Below, piece after piece: positions 8,429 to 16,508 of a stretch of DNA of 64,000 nt. The notes beneath the pieces are model-generated. The model searched no databases and was not told where the DNA came from. It saw only the letters and a list, made by a program, of their open reading frames with translations. Positions within the stretch are counted from its first letter, which is position 1, and every line of letters starts with the position of its first letter. A program made the translations under genes and the position numbers. Source of the stretch: Bacteroidales bacterium (lineage in GTDB: Bacteria; Bacteroidota; Bacteroidia; Bacteroidales; UBA932); assembly GCA_024401635.1 (NCBI GenBank), contig JAKSKP010000003.1:1-64000 (forward strand), read 5' to 3'.

Positions 8429-9781
8429 CTATTTTCTACTTTTGATTATTCTTAAAACATTGCCCTTGGCAGGACGTATGAGGTCCAGGAGCGGAACACC
8501 CGCAGGGCAGGAATACAGGCAGCATCCGCATTCTATGCAATCCTGCACCGCATTTTCCTCAAGGGCGGCGTTGTCCCCGACCTTGGAGAGCTTGTACAGG
8601 AGATAGGGTTCGAGTCCCATAGGGCAGGCGGAAGCGCAACGGCCGCAACGTATGCAGGCAGTCTCCTGACGGCGTTCTGTCTGTTCCCTTGTGAGATAGA
8701 GTATGGAAGAGGAACCCTTGACGGTGGTGGCGTCCAGGTTGGCGATGGCCTTGCCCATCATAGGACCGCCTGATATTATCTTGGCTGCCTCATTCGGCAC
8801 GCCTCCGGCGTATTCAGTTATGAATGAAAGAGGCACACCTATGCGGAACTGGTAGTTGTGCTGCACGGTAAGGCAGTCGCCCGTAACCGTGAGCACGTTG
8901 GTAATGAGAGGCCGGTTTTTCTGGACAGCCTCGTACACGGCCAGCGAGGTCGCCACGTTCTGGACGACGGCTCCGGCATCTATGGGGAGACCGCCTGACT
9001 TGACCTGGCGTCCCATCACCGCATCGATGAGCTGTTTCTCACCGCCCTGAGGGTATTTTTTCTTGAGGACCCTGATTGCAATCCTTCCGCATTCGGGCAT
9101 TGTCTTGGCAAGGCTGTTGAGCGCTGAGGACATTATCATTATGGCCTCGCTCTTATTCTCCTCGATGGCAATCACCACTGGGCAGTTGTCCAGCACCCTG
9201 GACATTATCGCGGCACCCACGATTATCTCGCTGCTGCGCTCGATCATTATGCGGTTGTCGCTGGTCAGATAGGGCTCGCACTCCGCACCGTTGAGTATCA
9301 GGCAGTCAGCCTTCTTGCCCGGAGGGGGCGCGAGTTTCACGTGCGTGGGGAAAGTGGCACCTCCGAGGCCCACGACGCCGCACTTCTTGATTCTGTCCAG
9401 GATGAACGCATTGTCCTGAGGTATCTTGGTTATCAGCGTGGTGCTGCGGTCTATATCCTCCATCCACTCGTCTCCGCTGACCTCGATCTCTATGTGTTTC
9501 ACCATATTCCCAGCCAGATCAGCCCTGGGGCCTATGGATTTCACCGTACCGGAAACAGGCGAATGTACATATGCCGAAATGAAGCCTGCAGGCTCCGCTA
9601 TCACCTGGCCGACCTTGACCTGGTCGCCTACGGCAACGACGGGATTGGCGGGAGCACCGAGGTGCTGCGCCATCGAAACGTACACTTTCTCGGGAAGGGG
9701 CAGTATCTCCACCTTGCTCCTTGCGGATATCTTCTTGTCATCGGGGTGTATGCCACCCATTTTGAATGTAAGGTTCTGCAT
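8429..9781 (-). CDS. rnfC: Rnf complex NADH-binding subunit RnfC
   Basis: 450 residues. The N terminus (MQNLTFKMGGIHPDDKK) is the typical RnfC opening, followed by the NqrF/Nuo51-like FMN and NADH-binding domain with GLGGATFPTHVK and the SLBB-like part. Two 4Fe-4S ferredoxin clusters follow: CIRCGRCASACP from Cys376 and CIECGCCLYSCP from Cys415. RnfC is peripheral on the cytosolic face and exchanges electrons with NAD(H). The ATG at 9781 has a perfect AGGAGG ahead of it; an in-frame start 72 bases upstream lies within rnfB and adds an unrelated leader, so I rejected it. Confidence 0.95.
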   Translation of the reverse strand: MQNLTFKMGGIHPDDKKISARSKVEILPLPEKVYVSMAQHLGAPANPVVAVGDQVKVGQVIAEPAGFISAYVHSPVSGTVKSIGPRADLAGNMVKHIEIEVSGDEWMEDIDRSTTLITKIPQDNAFILDRIKKCGVVGLGGATFPTHVKLAPPPGKKADCLILNGAECEPYLTSDNRIMIERSSEIIVGAAIMSRVLDNCPVVIAIEENKSEAIMIMSSALNSLAKTMPECGRIAIRVLKKKYPQGGEKQLIDAVMGRQVKSGGLPIDAGAVVQNVATSLAVYEAVQKNRPLITNVLTVTGDCLTVQHNYQFRIGVPLSFITEYAGGVPNEAAKIISGGPMMGKAIANLDATTVKGSSSILYLTREQTERRQETACIRCGRCASACPMGLEPYLLYKLSKVGDNAALEENAVQDCIECGCCLYSCPAGVPLLDLIRPAKGNVLRIIKSRK

Positions 9782-9783
9782 AA

Positions 9784-10632
9784 CTATTCCTCCTCTTTCT
9801 GCACTTTTGGTTTCTGCGGGAAATTCACAGCGTGGATGGCGCCTGTAGGGCACTCTTCAACACATTTCTTGCAGAGTTTGCATTTCTCGAAATCTATGTA
9901 GGCCAGGTTGTCCGCAACCGTGATCGCCTCCTGCGCGCAGACCTTGGCACATTTGCCGCAGCCTATGCAGGCGGCAGTGCAGGCCTTGCGGGCTACTCCG
10001 CCTTTTTCCTTGTTCACGCAGGATACGAACACCCTCATTCCGCGGGGGCCTTTCCTGCGCAGCTCGATTATGCCTTTGGGGCAGGCCTTGACGCAGGCGC
10101 CGCACGAAGTGCACTTGCTCTCGTCGACAACGGGAAGACCTGTCTGTTCGTCCATGGACAGTGCTCCGAAAGCACAGGCGCCGACACAATCACCGCAGCC
10201 AAGACAGCCGAAAGCGCAGTCGGTCTCGCCCTTGTAGAGCATTGACTCAACCTTGCAGGAACGGTAGCCGTCGTATTCGCTCGTCCTGGGGCGGTTCTGA
10301 CAGCTGCCATTACAGCGCACCACAGCGACCATAGGTGCCTTCTCCTTTACCTCCAGCCCAAGCACGGCGGCCACCTTCTTCATCGTATCATTGCCGCCTA
10401 CGGGACAGAAGTTGTTGTCCAGATTGCCTGCCTCGACACAGGATGCAGCGAAAGCGCGGCAGCCGGCGAATCCGCAACCGCCGCAGTTGGCACCCGGCAT
10501 CACTTTCTCCACCTCGTCGATACGCGGGTCCTCCTGAACCTTGAACTTGTTGGCCACAAGGTACAGCACCATTGAGAGTATAACTCCCAGGCCGAACAAG
10601 ACCACAATGGTCCAAATAATAATGTTACTCAT
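9784..10632 (-). CDS. rnfB: Rnf complex ferredoxin-type subunit RnfB
   Basis: 282 residues: an N-terminal membrane helix (about 4-26), the 4Fe-4S domain with Cys50, Cys53, Cys58 and Cys76 (CGGCGFAGC), then two pairs of ferredoxin-type CxxCxxCxxxC clusters (CLGCGDCVGAC, CTSCGACVKAC, CIGCGKCAKVC and CKLCKKCVEEC). RnfB is taken to be the entry point for reduced ferredoxin. It is the first rnf gene, nine bases after the RseC-like gene. Confidence 0.95.
   Translation of the reverse strand: MSNIIIWTIVVLFGLGVILSMVLYLVANKFKVQEDPRIDEVEKVMPGANCGGCGFAGCRAFAASCVEAGNLDNNFCPVGGNDTMKKVAAVLGLEVKEKAPMVAVVRCNGSCQNRPRTSEYDGYRSCKVESMLYKGETDCAFGCLGCGDCVGACAFGALSMDEQTGLPVVDESKCTSCGACVKACPKGIIELRRKGPRGMRVFVSCVNKEKGGVARKACTAACIGCGKCAKVCAQEAITVADNLAYIDFEKCKLCKKCVEECPTGAIHAVNFPQKPKVQKEEE
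9789..9794 (-). promoter_or_regulatory. Shine-Dalgarno that sets the rnfC start
   Basis: AGGAGG on the minus strand, seven bases before the ATG at 9781 and inside the last codons of rnfB. Full Shine-Dalgarno matches are not common in this window, so it is a good guide to the start. Confidence 0.75.
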
Positions 10633-10641
10633 TTTCCGGTA

Positions 10642-11049
10642 CTATTTAATATAAAACACAAATTCATTCCTGAGACGATCCCTGAAAAACAGGATCACCA
10701 CGTAATAAAGCGCCACCGCGCCTATTCCGAACAGCCCTGTTGCCAGTTCCCCCGCTCCGGCGGCGGATACGGAAAGCACGGTGACCATAAGGATTATCAG
10801 CGGTATCACATATGAAATCCAAACGGCCTTCATCCCCATCGAGCGCTTCATGCAGAGTTCGACCTCATCCCCGACGCAGCGCAGGGCGAAGCCGTCGGTG
10901 GGCACCGGCACTACCTTGGAGACCTGCTCGGAGAAACCGCAGAGCGACCTGGCGTGGCATTCGCTGCAGGCCGAGGTCTGAAGTATCTCGACCTGAGTGA
11001 CATAGTTGTCGATGCTCACGATTCTGCCCTTATGAGATATCTCGTCCAT
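10642..11049 (-). CDS. RseC/MucC-like membrane protein upstream of rnf
   Basis: 135 residues. An N-terminal soluble part carries a cysteine group (CSECHARSLC, about residues 28-37) that could bind a metal or iron-sulfur centre, followed by two membrane helices (about 75-95 and 100-120). This is the SoxR-reducing-system/sigma-E regulator RseC family, which in many bacteria is linked to rnf/rsx genes. In Bacteroidales it often precedes rnfB, as here. A role in maturation or electron delivery to Rnf is an inference from position. The gene starts two bases after the DUF3108 gene ends. Confidence 0.85.
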   Translation of the reverse strand: MDEISHKGRIVSIDNYVTQVEILQTSACSECHARSLCGFSEQVSKVVPVPTDGFALRCVGDEVELCMKRSMGMKAVWISYVIPLIILMVTVLSVSAAGAGELATGLFGIGAVALYYVVILFFRDRLRNEFVFYIK

Positions 11050-11051
11050 TA

Positions 11052-11906
11052 CTATCCTTTCAACAGTGATGAGAATTCATACTTGAGTCCGCTGTAACCG
11101 GTAAGACGGCCCTCCAGATACCCCATAAGTATGGGGGCGCCGAAAGACACGGGGAGACGGTTGAGGTCGTCGGAAATGTATATGGTCAGGTCTTTGTCAC
11201 CCTTGAACACCTCGCCTTCGAGCAGTTTAGCCGCAAATTCGAGACATTTCACCTTTCCCAGGCCCTTCACGTCCCTGACACATTTCCCTTTGTATATGAA
11301 ATATACGTCAAACAGTTCATCGTCTATGACGAAACTCATCGGATTCTTGACGTCCGCCCTGACACGCGACATATCTATGTTCCGGGCATAGAAGAAAAGG
11401 GCCGGAAGGTCGGCGGTACAGGTCTTCAGTGGCAGCTGGAGATGTTTCTCCTCCATCTTGGAGGTGCGCACGACGGCATCCGCATAGGGCTTTTCGGCAT
11501 CCCAACGGTAGTTGAACTCGTTCCAGGCGAAATATTTGCCTTCGTGGGTATCGCGGGTGAACCTCAACGGAGCGAGGCCGTCACAGGCGAACCAGGAATT
11601 GAAGTCCTCCCTGACCTTGAAAAAATAGTCATATATCCTGATGGAGCTTCCTGTAACGCGGCAATGGAAGGCCTTGACCCCGTTTATCCTGACCGTGTCA
11701 AGGCTTATCTGGGCAACGCCCATATCGGCATCCAGTATGCCCCAGGTATAATGTATGCTGAAAGAAAGCCGCTCTCCCGCCTTGTAGGCGACATCCTTTT
11801 CCGATTTCGCATATACCGGGATGCATCCCTGCTGTCCACCGGAAGACAAAGGGAACATCAAGAGAGCCGACAGCAGGGCAAGTATAAGAATTCCGGTGCG
11901 TCTCAT
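11052..11906 (-). CDS. DUF3108 secreted protein
   Basis: 284 residues with a signal peptide (about 1-24). The conserved core begins at YKAGERLSFSIHYTWGILDADMG and ends with the predicted beta-rich part LTIYISDDLNRLPVSF, which is the DUF3108 pattern: a beta-structured envelope protein of unknown biochemical function. It lies between dnaB and the RseC-like gene with gaps of 12 and 2 bases. Nothing here points to a particular substrate. Confidence 0.8.
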   Translation of the reverse strand: MRRTGILILALLSALLMFPLSSGGQQGCIPVYAKSEKDVAYKAGERLSFSIHYTWGILDADMGVAQISLDTVRINGVKAFHCRVTGSSIRIYDYFFKVREDFNSWFACDGLAPLRFTRDTHEGKYFAWNEFNYRWDAEKPYADAVVRTSKMEEKHLQLPLKTCTADLPALFFYARNIDMSRVRADVKNPMSFVIDDELFDVYFIYKGKCVRDVKGLGKVKCLEFAAKLLEGEVFKGDKDLTIYISDDLNRLPVSFGAPILMGYLEGRLTGYSGLKYEFSSLLKG

Positions 11907-11918
11907 TAACTTGTCTCC

Positions 11919-13406
11919 CTACTGAAAATCGGTCGTACCGCCGCTGAAATCATCATATGCGTTCATCGCGGACTCCGACACCACAGGTCCCGAAGCCTGG
12001 CTTATGAGGGAATCGGACATATCCACAAACTTGACCTCCGAGCTGCGGAACACAAGGTCTATGTCCCCTATCTCGCCGTTGCGGTGCTTGGCTATGATGA
12101 GCGTCGTCCTGCCCTTGTCCTCCGGATTCTCCGACATACCCTGGTAGTCGGCGCGGTGGATGAACAGCACCATATCGGCATCCTGTTCTATTGAGCCCGA
12201 CTCCCTGAGGTCGCTGAGCTGGGGACGGTTGTTGGATGTGGTACGCTGCACGGCCTGGCGTGACAGCTGTGACAGGGCTATGATGGGAACGTTCAGTTCC
12301 TTGGCCGTAGCCTTGAGCGTTCTGGAAATGGCGGCCACTTCCTGCTCCCTCATCGAACGGAGTTCCTTGGGCCCCTGCATAAGCTGAAGGTAATCCACGA
12401 TTATCAGCTTGACCCCTTTCTGGGCCACAAGCCTCTTGGCCTTGGAACGGAACTCGTAAATGGGCAGGGACGGTGTGGAGTCTATGTACAGGGGAGCCTT
12501 GGACAAAGCCTTGAGCTTCATCTCCAACTGCTTCCACTCGTAAGGTTCCAGCCTGCTGCCTCCCTTGAGCTTCGCCGCCTCCAGTCCGGTCTCGCTTATC
12601 ATCATACGGGTAGCAAGCTGGATGGAAGGCATCTCGAGGGAGAATATGGCAACCGGTACGTTGTAATCCACTGCCGCGTTCCTGGCTATGTTCATCGCAA
12701 AGGCCGTCTTTCCGACCGAAGGACGCGCAGCGAGGATTATCAGATCCGAGGGCTGGAAGCCGAAGGTCTTGTCGTCCAGGGACTTGAATCCCGAACGTAC
12801 ACCGTTGTACTGAGTACCTGCTTCCTGCATCTGCTGAACGTGGGTGATGGCCTCGTTTATCACGTAGCCTATCTCCTCGACGTCGTTGTGCATATTGTCC
12901 TGAACGGCATCATATATCTTGCCCTGCGCGGACACTATCAGGTCGTCCACGTCCGCGGACTCGTCGTACGATTCGCGAAGAATCTCATAGGAAGCGGTTA
13001 TCAGCTTGCGCTGTATGTCCTTTTCCTTGAGTATCTGGATGTATCTCTCGACGTGCGCCGCAGCGCCTATTCTCTGGGAAAGGTCGGCAAGGAACACGTT
13101 TCCCCCGACATCCTCCAGATTGCCGTCCTTCTTGAGCTGCTGGGCGACGGTGAGTATGTCTATGCTCTTGTGGCCGGCATTGAGATTGCCTATGGCCTGG
13201 AACACCATACGGCACTTGGGGTTGTAGAAACAGGTGGATGACAATTCCCCGAGGGCGTCATCCACACAGTTCGGCTCGACCAGCATGGCGCCGATCACGG
13301 CTTCCTCCACGTCCAGAGCCTGGGGCGGTTTGGTACCCATCTCCAGAGAGAGGCTGTCGAGACTGACTTTCTGATCCTTCTTCCTGGTGTTTCCGTTGGC
13401 CGGCAT
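11919..13406 (-). CDS. dnaB: Replicative DNA helicase DnaB
   Basis: 495 residues. The N-terminal DnaB domain (about 28-130) is followed by a linker and the RecA-like C-terminal ATPase with Walker A RPSVGKT at 228-234, Walker B LIIVDYLQLM further on, and the QLSRQ and SGSIEQDAD blocks. It is the ring helicase that opens DNA at the replication fork and recruits primase. No intein is present. The gene sits eight bases after the zinc-ribbon coiled-coil gene. Confidence 0.96.
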   Translation of the reverse strand: MPANGNTRKKDQKVSLDSLSLEMGTKPPQALDVEEAVIGAMLVEPNCVDDALGELSSTCFYNPKCRMVFQAIGNLNAGHKSIDILTVAQQLKKDGNLEDVGGNVFLADLSQRIGAAAHVERYIQILKEKDIQRKLITASYEILRESYDESADVDDLIVSAQGKIYDAVQDNMHNDVEEIGYVINEAITHVQQMQEAGTQYNGVRSGFKSLDDKTFGFQPSDLIILAARPSVGKTAFAMNIARNAAVDYNVPVAIFSLEMPSIQLATRMMISETGLEAAKLKGGSRLEPYEWKQLEMKLKALSKAPLYIDSTPSLPIYEFRSKAKRLVAQKGVKLIIVDYLQLMQGPKELRSMREQEVAAISRTLKATAKELNVPIIALSQLSRQAVQRTTSNNRPQLSDLRESGSIEQDADMVLFIHRADYQGMSENPEDKGRTTLIIAKHRNGEIGDIDLVFRSSEVKFVDMSDSLISQASGPVVSESAMNAYDDFSGGTTDFQ

Positions 13407-13414
13407 ACGCTGAT

Positions 13415-14233
13415 TTACTCTGTCTGAGTAGCCTCAGGGTTGACCAGAATCCTGCCGCAATATTCGCAGATTATGAGTTTCTTGCCGCCATCGATATCGA
13501 TGAGCCTCTGGGGGGCTATCTCGGCGTGGCATCCACCGCAGGCATTGCCGTTGTAGACGGAAGCCACGGCGATGTGGTTGCGCACGCTCTTGCGTATCCT
13601 CTCATAGGCGCTCATCGTACGGGCGTCCACCTTGTCGGCGCACTCCTTGCGTTTCGCCAGGAGTTTCTCTTCCTGACGGGCAGTGGAGGTTGCGATTGCC
13701 TCGAGTTCCTCGTTCTTGGCCTTGAGATCATCTTTCCTGACCTCGATCTTGGCGGTGAATTCCTCCAGTTCCTGCTGATGTTTTGCAATCTCGTCCTCGT
13801 TCTCGCCTATTCTTTTGAGAGCCACCTGGGCCAGAAGGTCCTGATTCTCGATTTCCTTGCTCAAGGAGTCGTATTCGCGCGAGTTCTCGACACCCTTGTC
13901 CATCTGGGCCTGATACTTGGCAGCCTGGTCCTGGCAGACCTTGTACTGCTGCTTATATTCGGCTATGCGCTTCTCGCATTCGGTGATGGCCGCAGTCACG
14001 TTGGCAGCCTTGCCGTTGAGCTCGGCTATCTTGTTCTCGAGAGCCTCAACCTCTGCGGGGAGTTCGCCGCGAAGCTGATATATCCTGTCCAGTTCGGAGT
14101 CAATCTGCTGGAGGTCGTAAAGTGATTTTAACTTGAGGGCGACGTCCGCACCGTCCGCAAAGGATTTGCGTATTGAGACGAAGGTCTCGTGAGCATCGAT
14201 GGGAGTCTGAATCGTTGTTACTTTCTTTGCCAT
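13415..14233 (-). CDS. Coiled-coil protein with C4 zinc ribbon (DUF164 type)
   Basis: 272 residues. A long heptad-rich alpha-helical region (about 35-190) is followed by a zinc ribbon with CGGCH and CEYCGR near the C terminus. This combination is the zf-RING_7/DUF164 family, thought to bind nucleic acid, found in most Bacteroidota and of unclear function. It has its own predicted promoter at 14268-14298, so it likely starts the unit that continues into dnaB and rnf. Confidence 0.8.
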   Translation of the reverse strand: MAKKVTTIQTPIDAHETFVSIRKSFADGADVALKLKSLYDLQQIDSELDRIYQLRGELPAEVEALENKIAELNGKAANVTAAITECEKRIAEYKQQYKVCQDQAAKYQAQMDKGVENSREYDSLSKEIENQDLLAQVALKRIGENEDEIAKHQQELEEFTAKIEVRKDDLKAKNEELEAIATSTARQEEKLLAKRKECADKVDARTMSAYERIRKSVRNHIAVASVYNGNACGGCHAEIAPQRLIDIDGGKKLIICEYCGRILVNPEATQTE

Positions 14234-14267
14234 ATTTATGTCTTGTGTTTTTCTTTCGTGCGAACTG

Positions 14268-14298
14268 CAAAGATAGGCATATTTTCAATAATTTACAA
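14268..14298 (-). promoter_or_regulatory. Predicted promoter of the zinc-ribbon/dnaB/rnf unit
   Basis: On the minus strand TTG at 14298-14296, a 20-base spacer and TATCTTTG at 14275-14268. The -33 box overlaps the last codon of the MerR-like gene, so the upstream M23-M23-MerR genes and the downstream genes are probably separable units. Confidence 0.6.
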
Positions 14299-14610
14299 TT
14301 CCGATCTTATCTGTTCCAACTGGGCCCTGATCCTGAGCAGGGACTCTCTGATTTCCAACAGATTGGCACCGTCTCCGGCTTTGTTGGAAAGCTTTTTTCC
14401 GACAGCCTCCAGAGACAGTCCGCACTCCCTGGTCAGGTAGTGTATCCTGTGCAGCAGTTCGATGTCGGAGGAGGTGAACAGACGGTTGCCCTTGGCATTG
14501 CGTTTCGGCGCCAGGAATTTGCTGAAAGTGTTGGACCAGTAGCGAACGGTGACCGGGGTCTCCCCCACCAGTTCCGCAGTTTCCGTTATGCCATAATACA
14601 ATTTTTCCAT
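14293..14610 (-). CDS. MerR-family transcriptional regulator
   Basis: 105 residues: an N-terminal MerR winged helix-turn-helix (YYGITETAELVGETPVTVRYW, trimmed: conserved GITETAE and VRYW) and a short helical tail. There is no extended C-terminal sensor domain, so it lacks a visible ligand site. Members of this short class are very common in Bacteroidota and often lie beside M23 peptidase genes, as here (14 bases). Its target is not evident. Confidence 0.82.
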   Translation of the reverse strand: MEKLYYGITETAELVGETPVTVRYWSNTFSKFLAPKRNAKGNRLFTSSDIELLHRIHYLTRECGLSLEAVGKKLSNKAGDGANLLEIRESLLRIRAQLEQIRSEL

Positions 14611-14624
14611 ATCCTTGATTTTTA

Positions 14625-15467
14625 TCAGTCCATACTCTGTCCTGAGGTGGTTCCCATCACGAAGAAGTCCAGATAGTCATACAGCGGCAGGGACCCGAAC
14701 ATATAGTTGACCGGATCCTGGATTTCGCCGTTCCGCAGGACTTCATAATGCAGATGGGTGGCGAAGGACCTCCCGCTGTTGCCGACGAGGCCTATCTCGG
14801 TACCCGTCCTTACCGTCATTCCGGGGCGCACCAGGGTTCTGGACAGATGGGCGTAACGGGTAACGTAGCCCCCGGGATGGGATATTTCCACGACATTGCC
14901 CTTGCCTCCGGACGAACTGCGGACCGACAGCACCCTGCCCGGGCCTGCCGCATATACGGACGAACCCTCCGGAGCAACCAGGTCTAAGCCACCGTGATAG
15001 GATTTCAGCTTATAGAAGGGATTCATCCTCTCCCCCACGGATGCACCCACATTCGTATAACTCAGATTGTGGAGGGGAAGCGAGAGCGGAGGCAGCCTGT
15101 AACTCCTGCTGCACAGGCTGTCCATCACCACGCGCAGGTTGTCCTCTATCCTTGCCGCAAGAGCCGTGGCATCGGCTGGTTTGTACTCCATAATGCCGTA
15201 CAGGTCAGGAAGTTCTGCATTGAAAATCTTCCTGTATATTTCTATGTCCCTTTCGGTCAGGAAGGCCACTTCGTCCTCAAGCATATCCGCCGCCCATTCC
15301 ACCTGCGGAAGCTCCTGCTCATACAGGTCGTTCTCCTCCTTCAGCGCCTTCTCCACATCCGTCGAGAACACCAGGGCCATCAGCTCGTAGTAAATCACGG
15401 ACAGGACCAGGCTGCCCAGCAGCCAGAGCAGGGCCTTCTTCAGATAATATGCGATGCCGTCCATCAT
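14625..15467 (-). CDS. M23-family (LytM) metallopeptidase 2
   Basis: 280 residues: a cytoplasmic N-terminal tip, one membrane helix (about 10-33), a coiled stretch, and a periplasmic LytM domain. The zinc ligands are present: HGGLD (HxxxD) and HLHYE (HxH), so it is predicted to be active against peptidoglycan cross-links. It overlaps the preceding M23 gene by four bases (ATGA) and is its tandem paralogue. A role in cell-wall remodelling during growth or division is the usual reading. Confidence 0.88.
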   Translation of the reverse strand: MMDGIAYYLKKALLWLLGSLVLSVIYYELMALVFSTDVEKALKEENDLYEQELPQVEWAADMLEDEVAFLTERDIEIYRKIFNAELPDLYGIMEYKPADATALAARIEDNLRVVMDSLCSRSYRLPPLSLPLHNLSYTNVGASVGERMNPFYKLKSYHGGLDLVAPEGSSVYAAGPGRVLSVRSSSGGKGNVVEISHPGGYVTRYAHLSRTLVRPGMTVRTGTEIGLVGNSGRSFATHLHYEVLRNGEIQDPVNYMFGSLPLYDYLDFFVMGTTSGQSMD

Positions 15468-16417
15468 TTGCTCCGCGATTTGTGTTCGTAAAACTTCTCG
15501 GATTCCTCGGCCGCCCTGTCAATCATATCTATGTACTGTTCGAGGGTTATGTCCTTGTCGAAATAGTTGGCGGGGTTGACGTTATGCCCCTTGTACAGGA
15601 CTTCGTAGTGCAGGTGCGGGCCGGAGGTAAGGCCGGAGTTCCCGGTAGTGGCTATCTGCTCTCCCCTTTTCACCTTCATTCCTTCGGTGACAAGTATCTT
15701 CTTGAGATGGGCGTAACGCGTCTTGTAGCCGAAACCGTGGTCCAGCACTATCTGGCGGCCGTATCCGCGCATCTCTATCTTGACCGACTCGACGACTGCA
15801 TCGCCGGTGGCATACACGGGATTCCCCGGCTTCATGGAGAAATCTATACCCCGGTGGAGGCGTGAATAGCCCAGCACGGGATGATGGCGGAAGCCGAAGC
15901 GGCTGCTGACGCGGGACATATTCCGGTCAGGCACGATGGGACATATGGCCGGAATGCAGTTGGCCATATTTCCGGCGGCGGCGAGCACCTGGGTTATTTC
16001 GTCGTAGGAACGGCTCTGGACGAAGGCTTTCTTGACAAGCAGGTCAGAGCGCATCTTCAGCGAACTGATGTTCCCTTTCCTGTCCTGACCGTCCGTATCC
16101 GTGTACTTTCTGTCGGAAGTCAGTCCCCCTTCCCTTACGGAGTGTGGTATGGAATTCAGTGCGAATACCGAACGGTATATGCCTTCATCCCTCAGCTCGA
16201 GGGCGTCCAGCGGGTCAACGAGGGCGTCCAGCCGGCGGTCCAGCTCCTTCGCCTTCACCGCAAGTTCCACGTTGTGCCGCTTCAGACGCCTGGTTTTCGG
16301 GAGTTCCCACCCCAGCCATTGGGTGTACGCGTACAGGTACACAAAAAACAGCGCCACGCTGACCAGGAAAAACGTCAGGTAGCGTTTCCGTCTATGCTTC
16401 TCCCAAATTCCGGACAT
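15464..16417 (-). CDS. M23-family (LytM) metallopeptidase 1
   Basis: 317 residues: a basic N terminus (KHRRKRY), one membrane helix (about 14-34), a helical linker and a C-terminal LytM domain with HRGID and HLHYE zinc ligands and the usual PVYATGDG-like strand. It is predicted to be an inner-membrane-anchored endopeptidase facing the periplasm. The start codon lies only eight bases after a TATATTTG box on the minus strand, so the message may have almost no leader. The gene is divergent from alaS. Confidence 0.88.
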   Translation of the reverse strand: MSGIWEKHRRKRYLTFFLVSVALFFVYLYAYTQWLGWELPKTRRLKRHNVELAVKAKELDRRLDALVDPLDALELRDEGIYRSVFALNSIPHSVREGGLTSDRKYTDTDGQDRKGNISSLKMRSDLLVKKAFVQSRSYDEITQVLAAAGNMANCIPAICPIVPDRNMSRVSSRFGFRHHPVLGYSRLHRGIDFSMKPGNPVYATGDAVVESVKIEMRGYGRQIVLDHGFGYKTRYAHLKKILVTEGMKVKRGEQIATTGNSGLTSGPHLHYEVLYKGHNVNPANYFDKDITLEQYIDMIDRAAEESEKFYEHKSRSK

Positions 16418-16425
16418 AACAGACG

Positions 16426-16433
16426 CAAATATA
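16426..16433 (-). promoter_or_regulatory. -7 box of the tandem M23 genes
   Basis: TATATTTG on the minus strand, eight bases before the ATG at 16417. No good -33 box is seen at the expected distance. If used, the transcript would begin almost at the start codon. Confidence 0.45.
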
Positions 16434-16455
16434 CGAATTATTGCGGAAAAATGTG

Positions 16456-16485
16456 TATTTTTGCAAGCTAATAGCCTTTAGGCTA
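16456..16485 (+). promoter_or_regulatory. -7 box and leader hairpin of alaS
   Basis: TATTTTTG at 16456-16463 fits the Bacteroidota -7 box; no -33 match is evident. The leader contains a small hairpin, TAGCC at 16472-16476 paired with GGCTA at 16481-16485 over a 4-base loop. It may be chance. Confidence 0.4.
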
Positions 16486-16508
16486 CATATACGGAAACAC
16501 ACACAATT

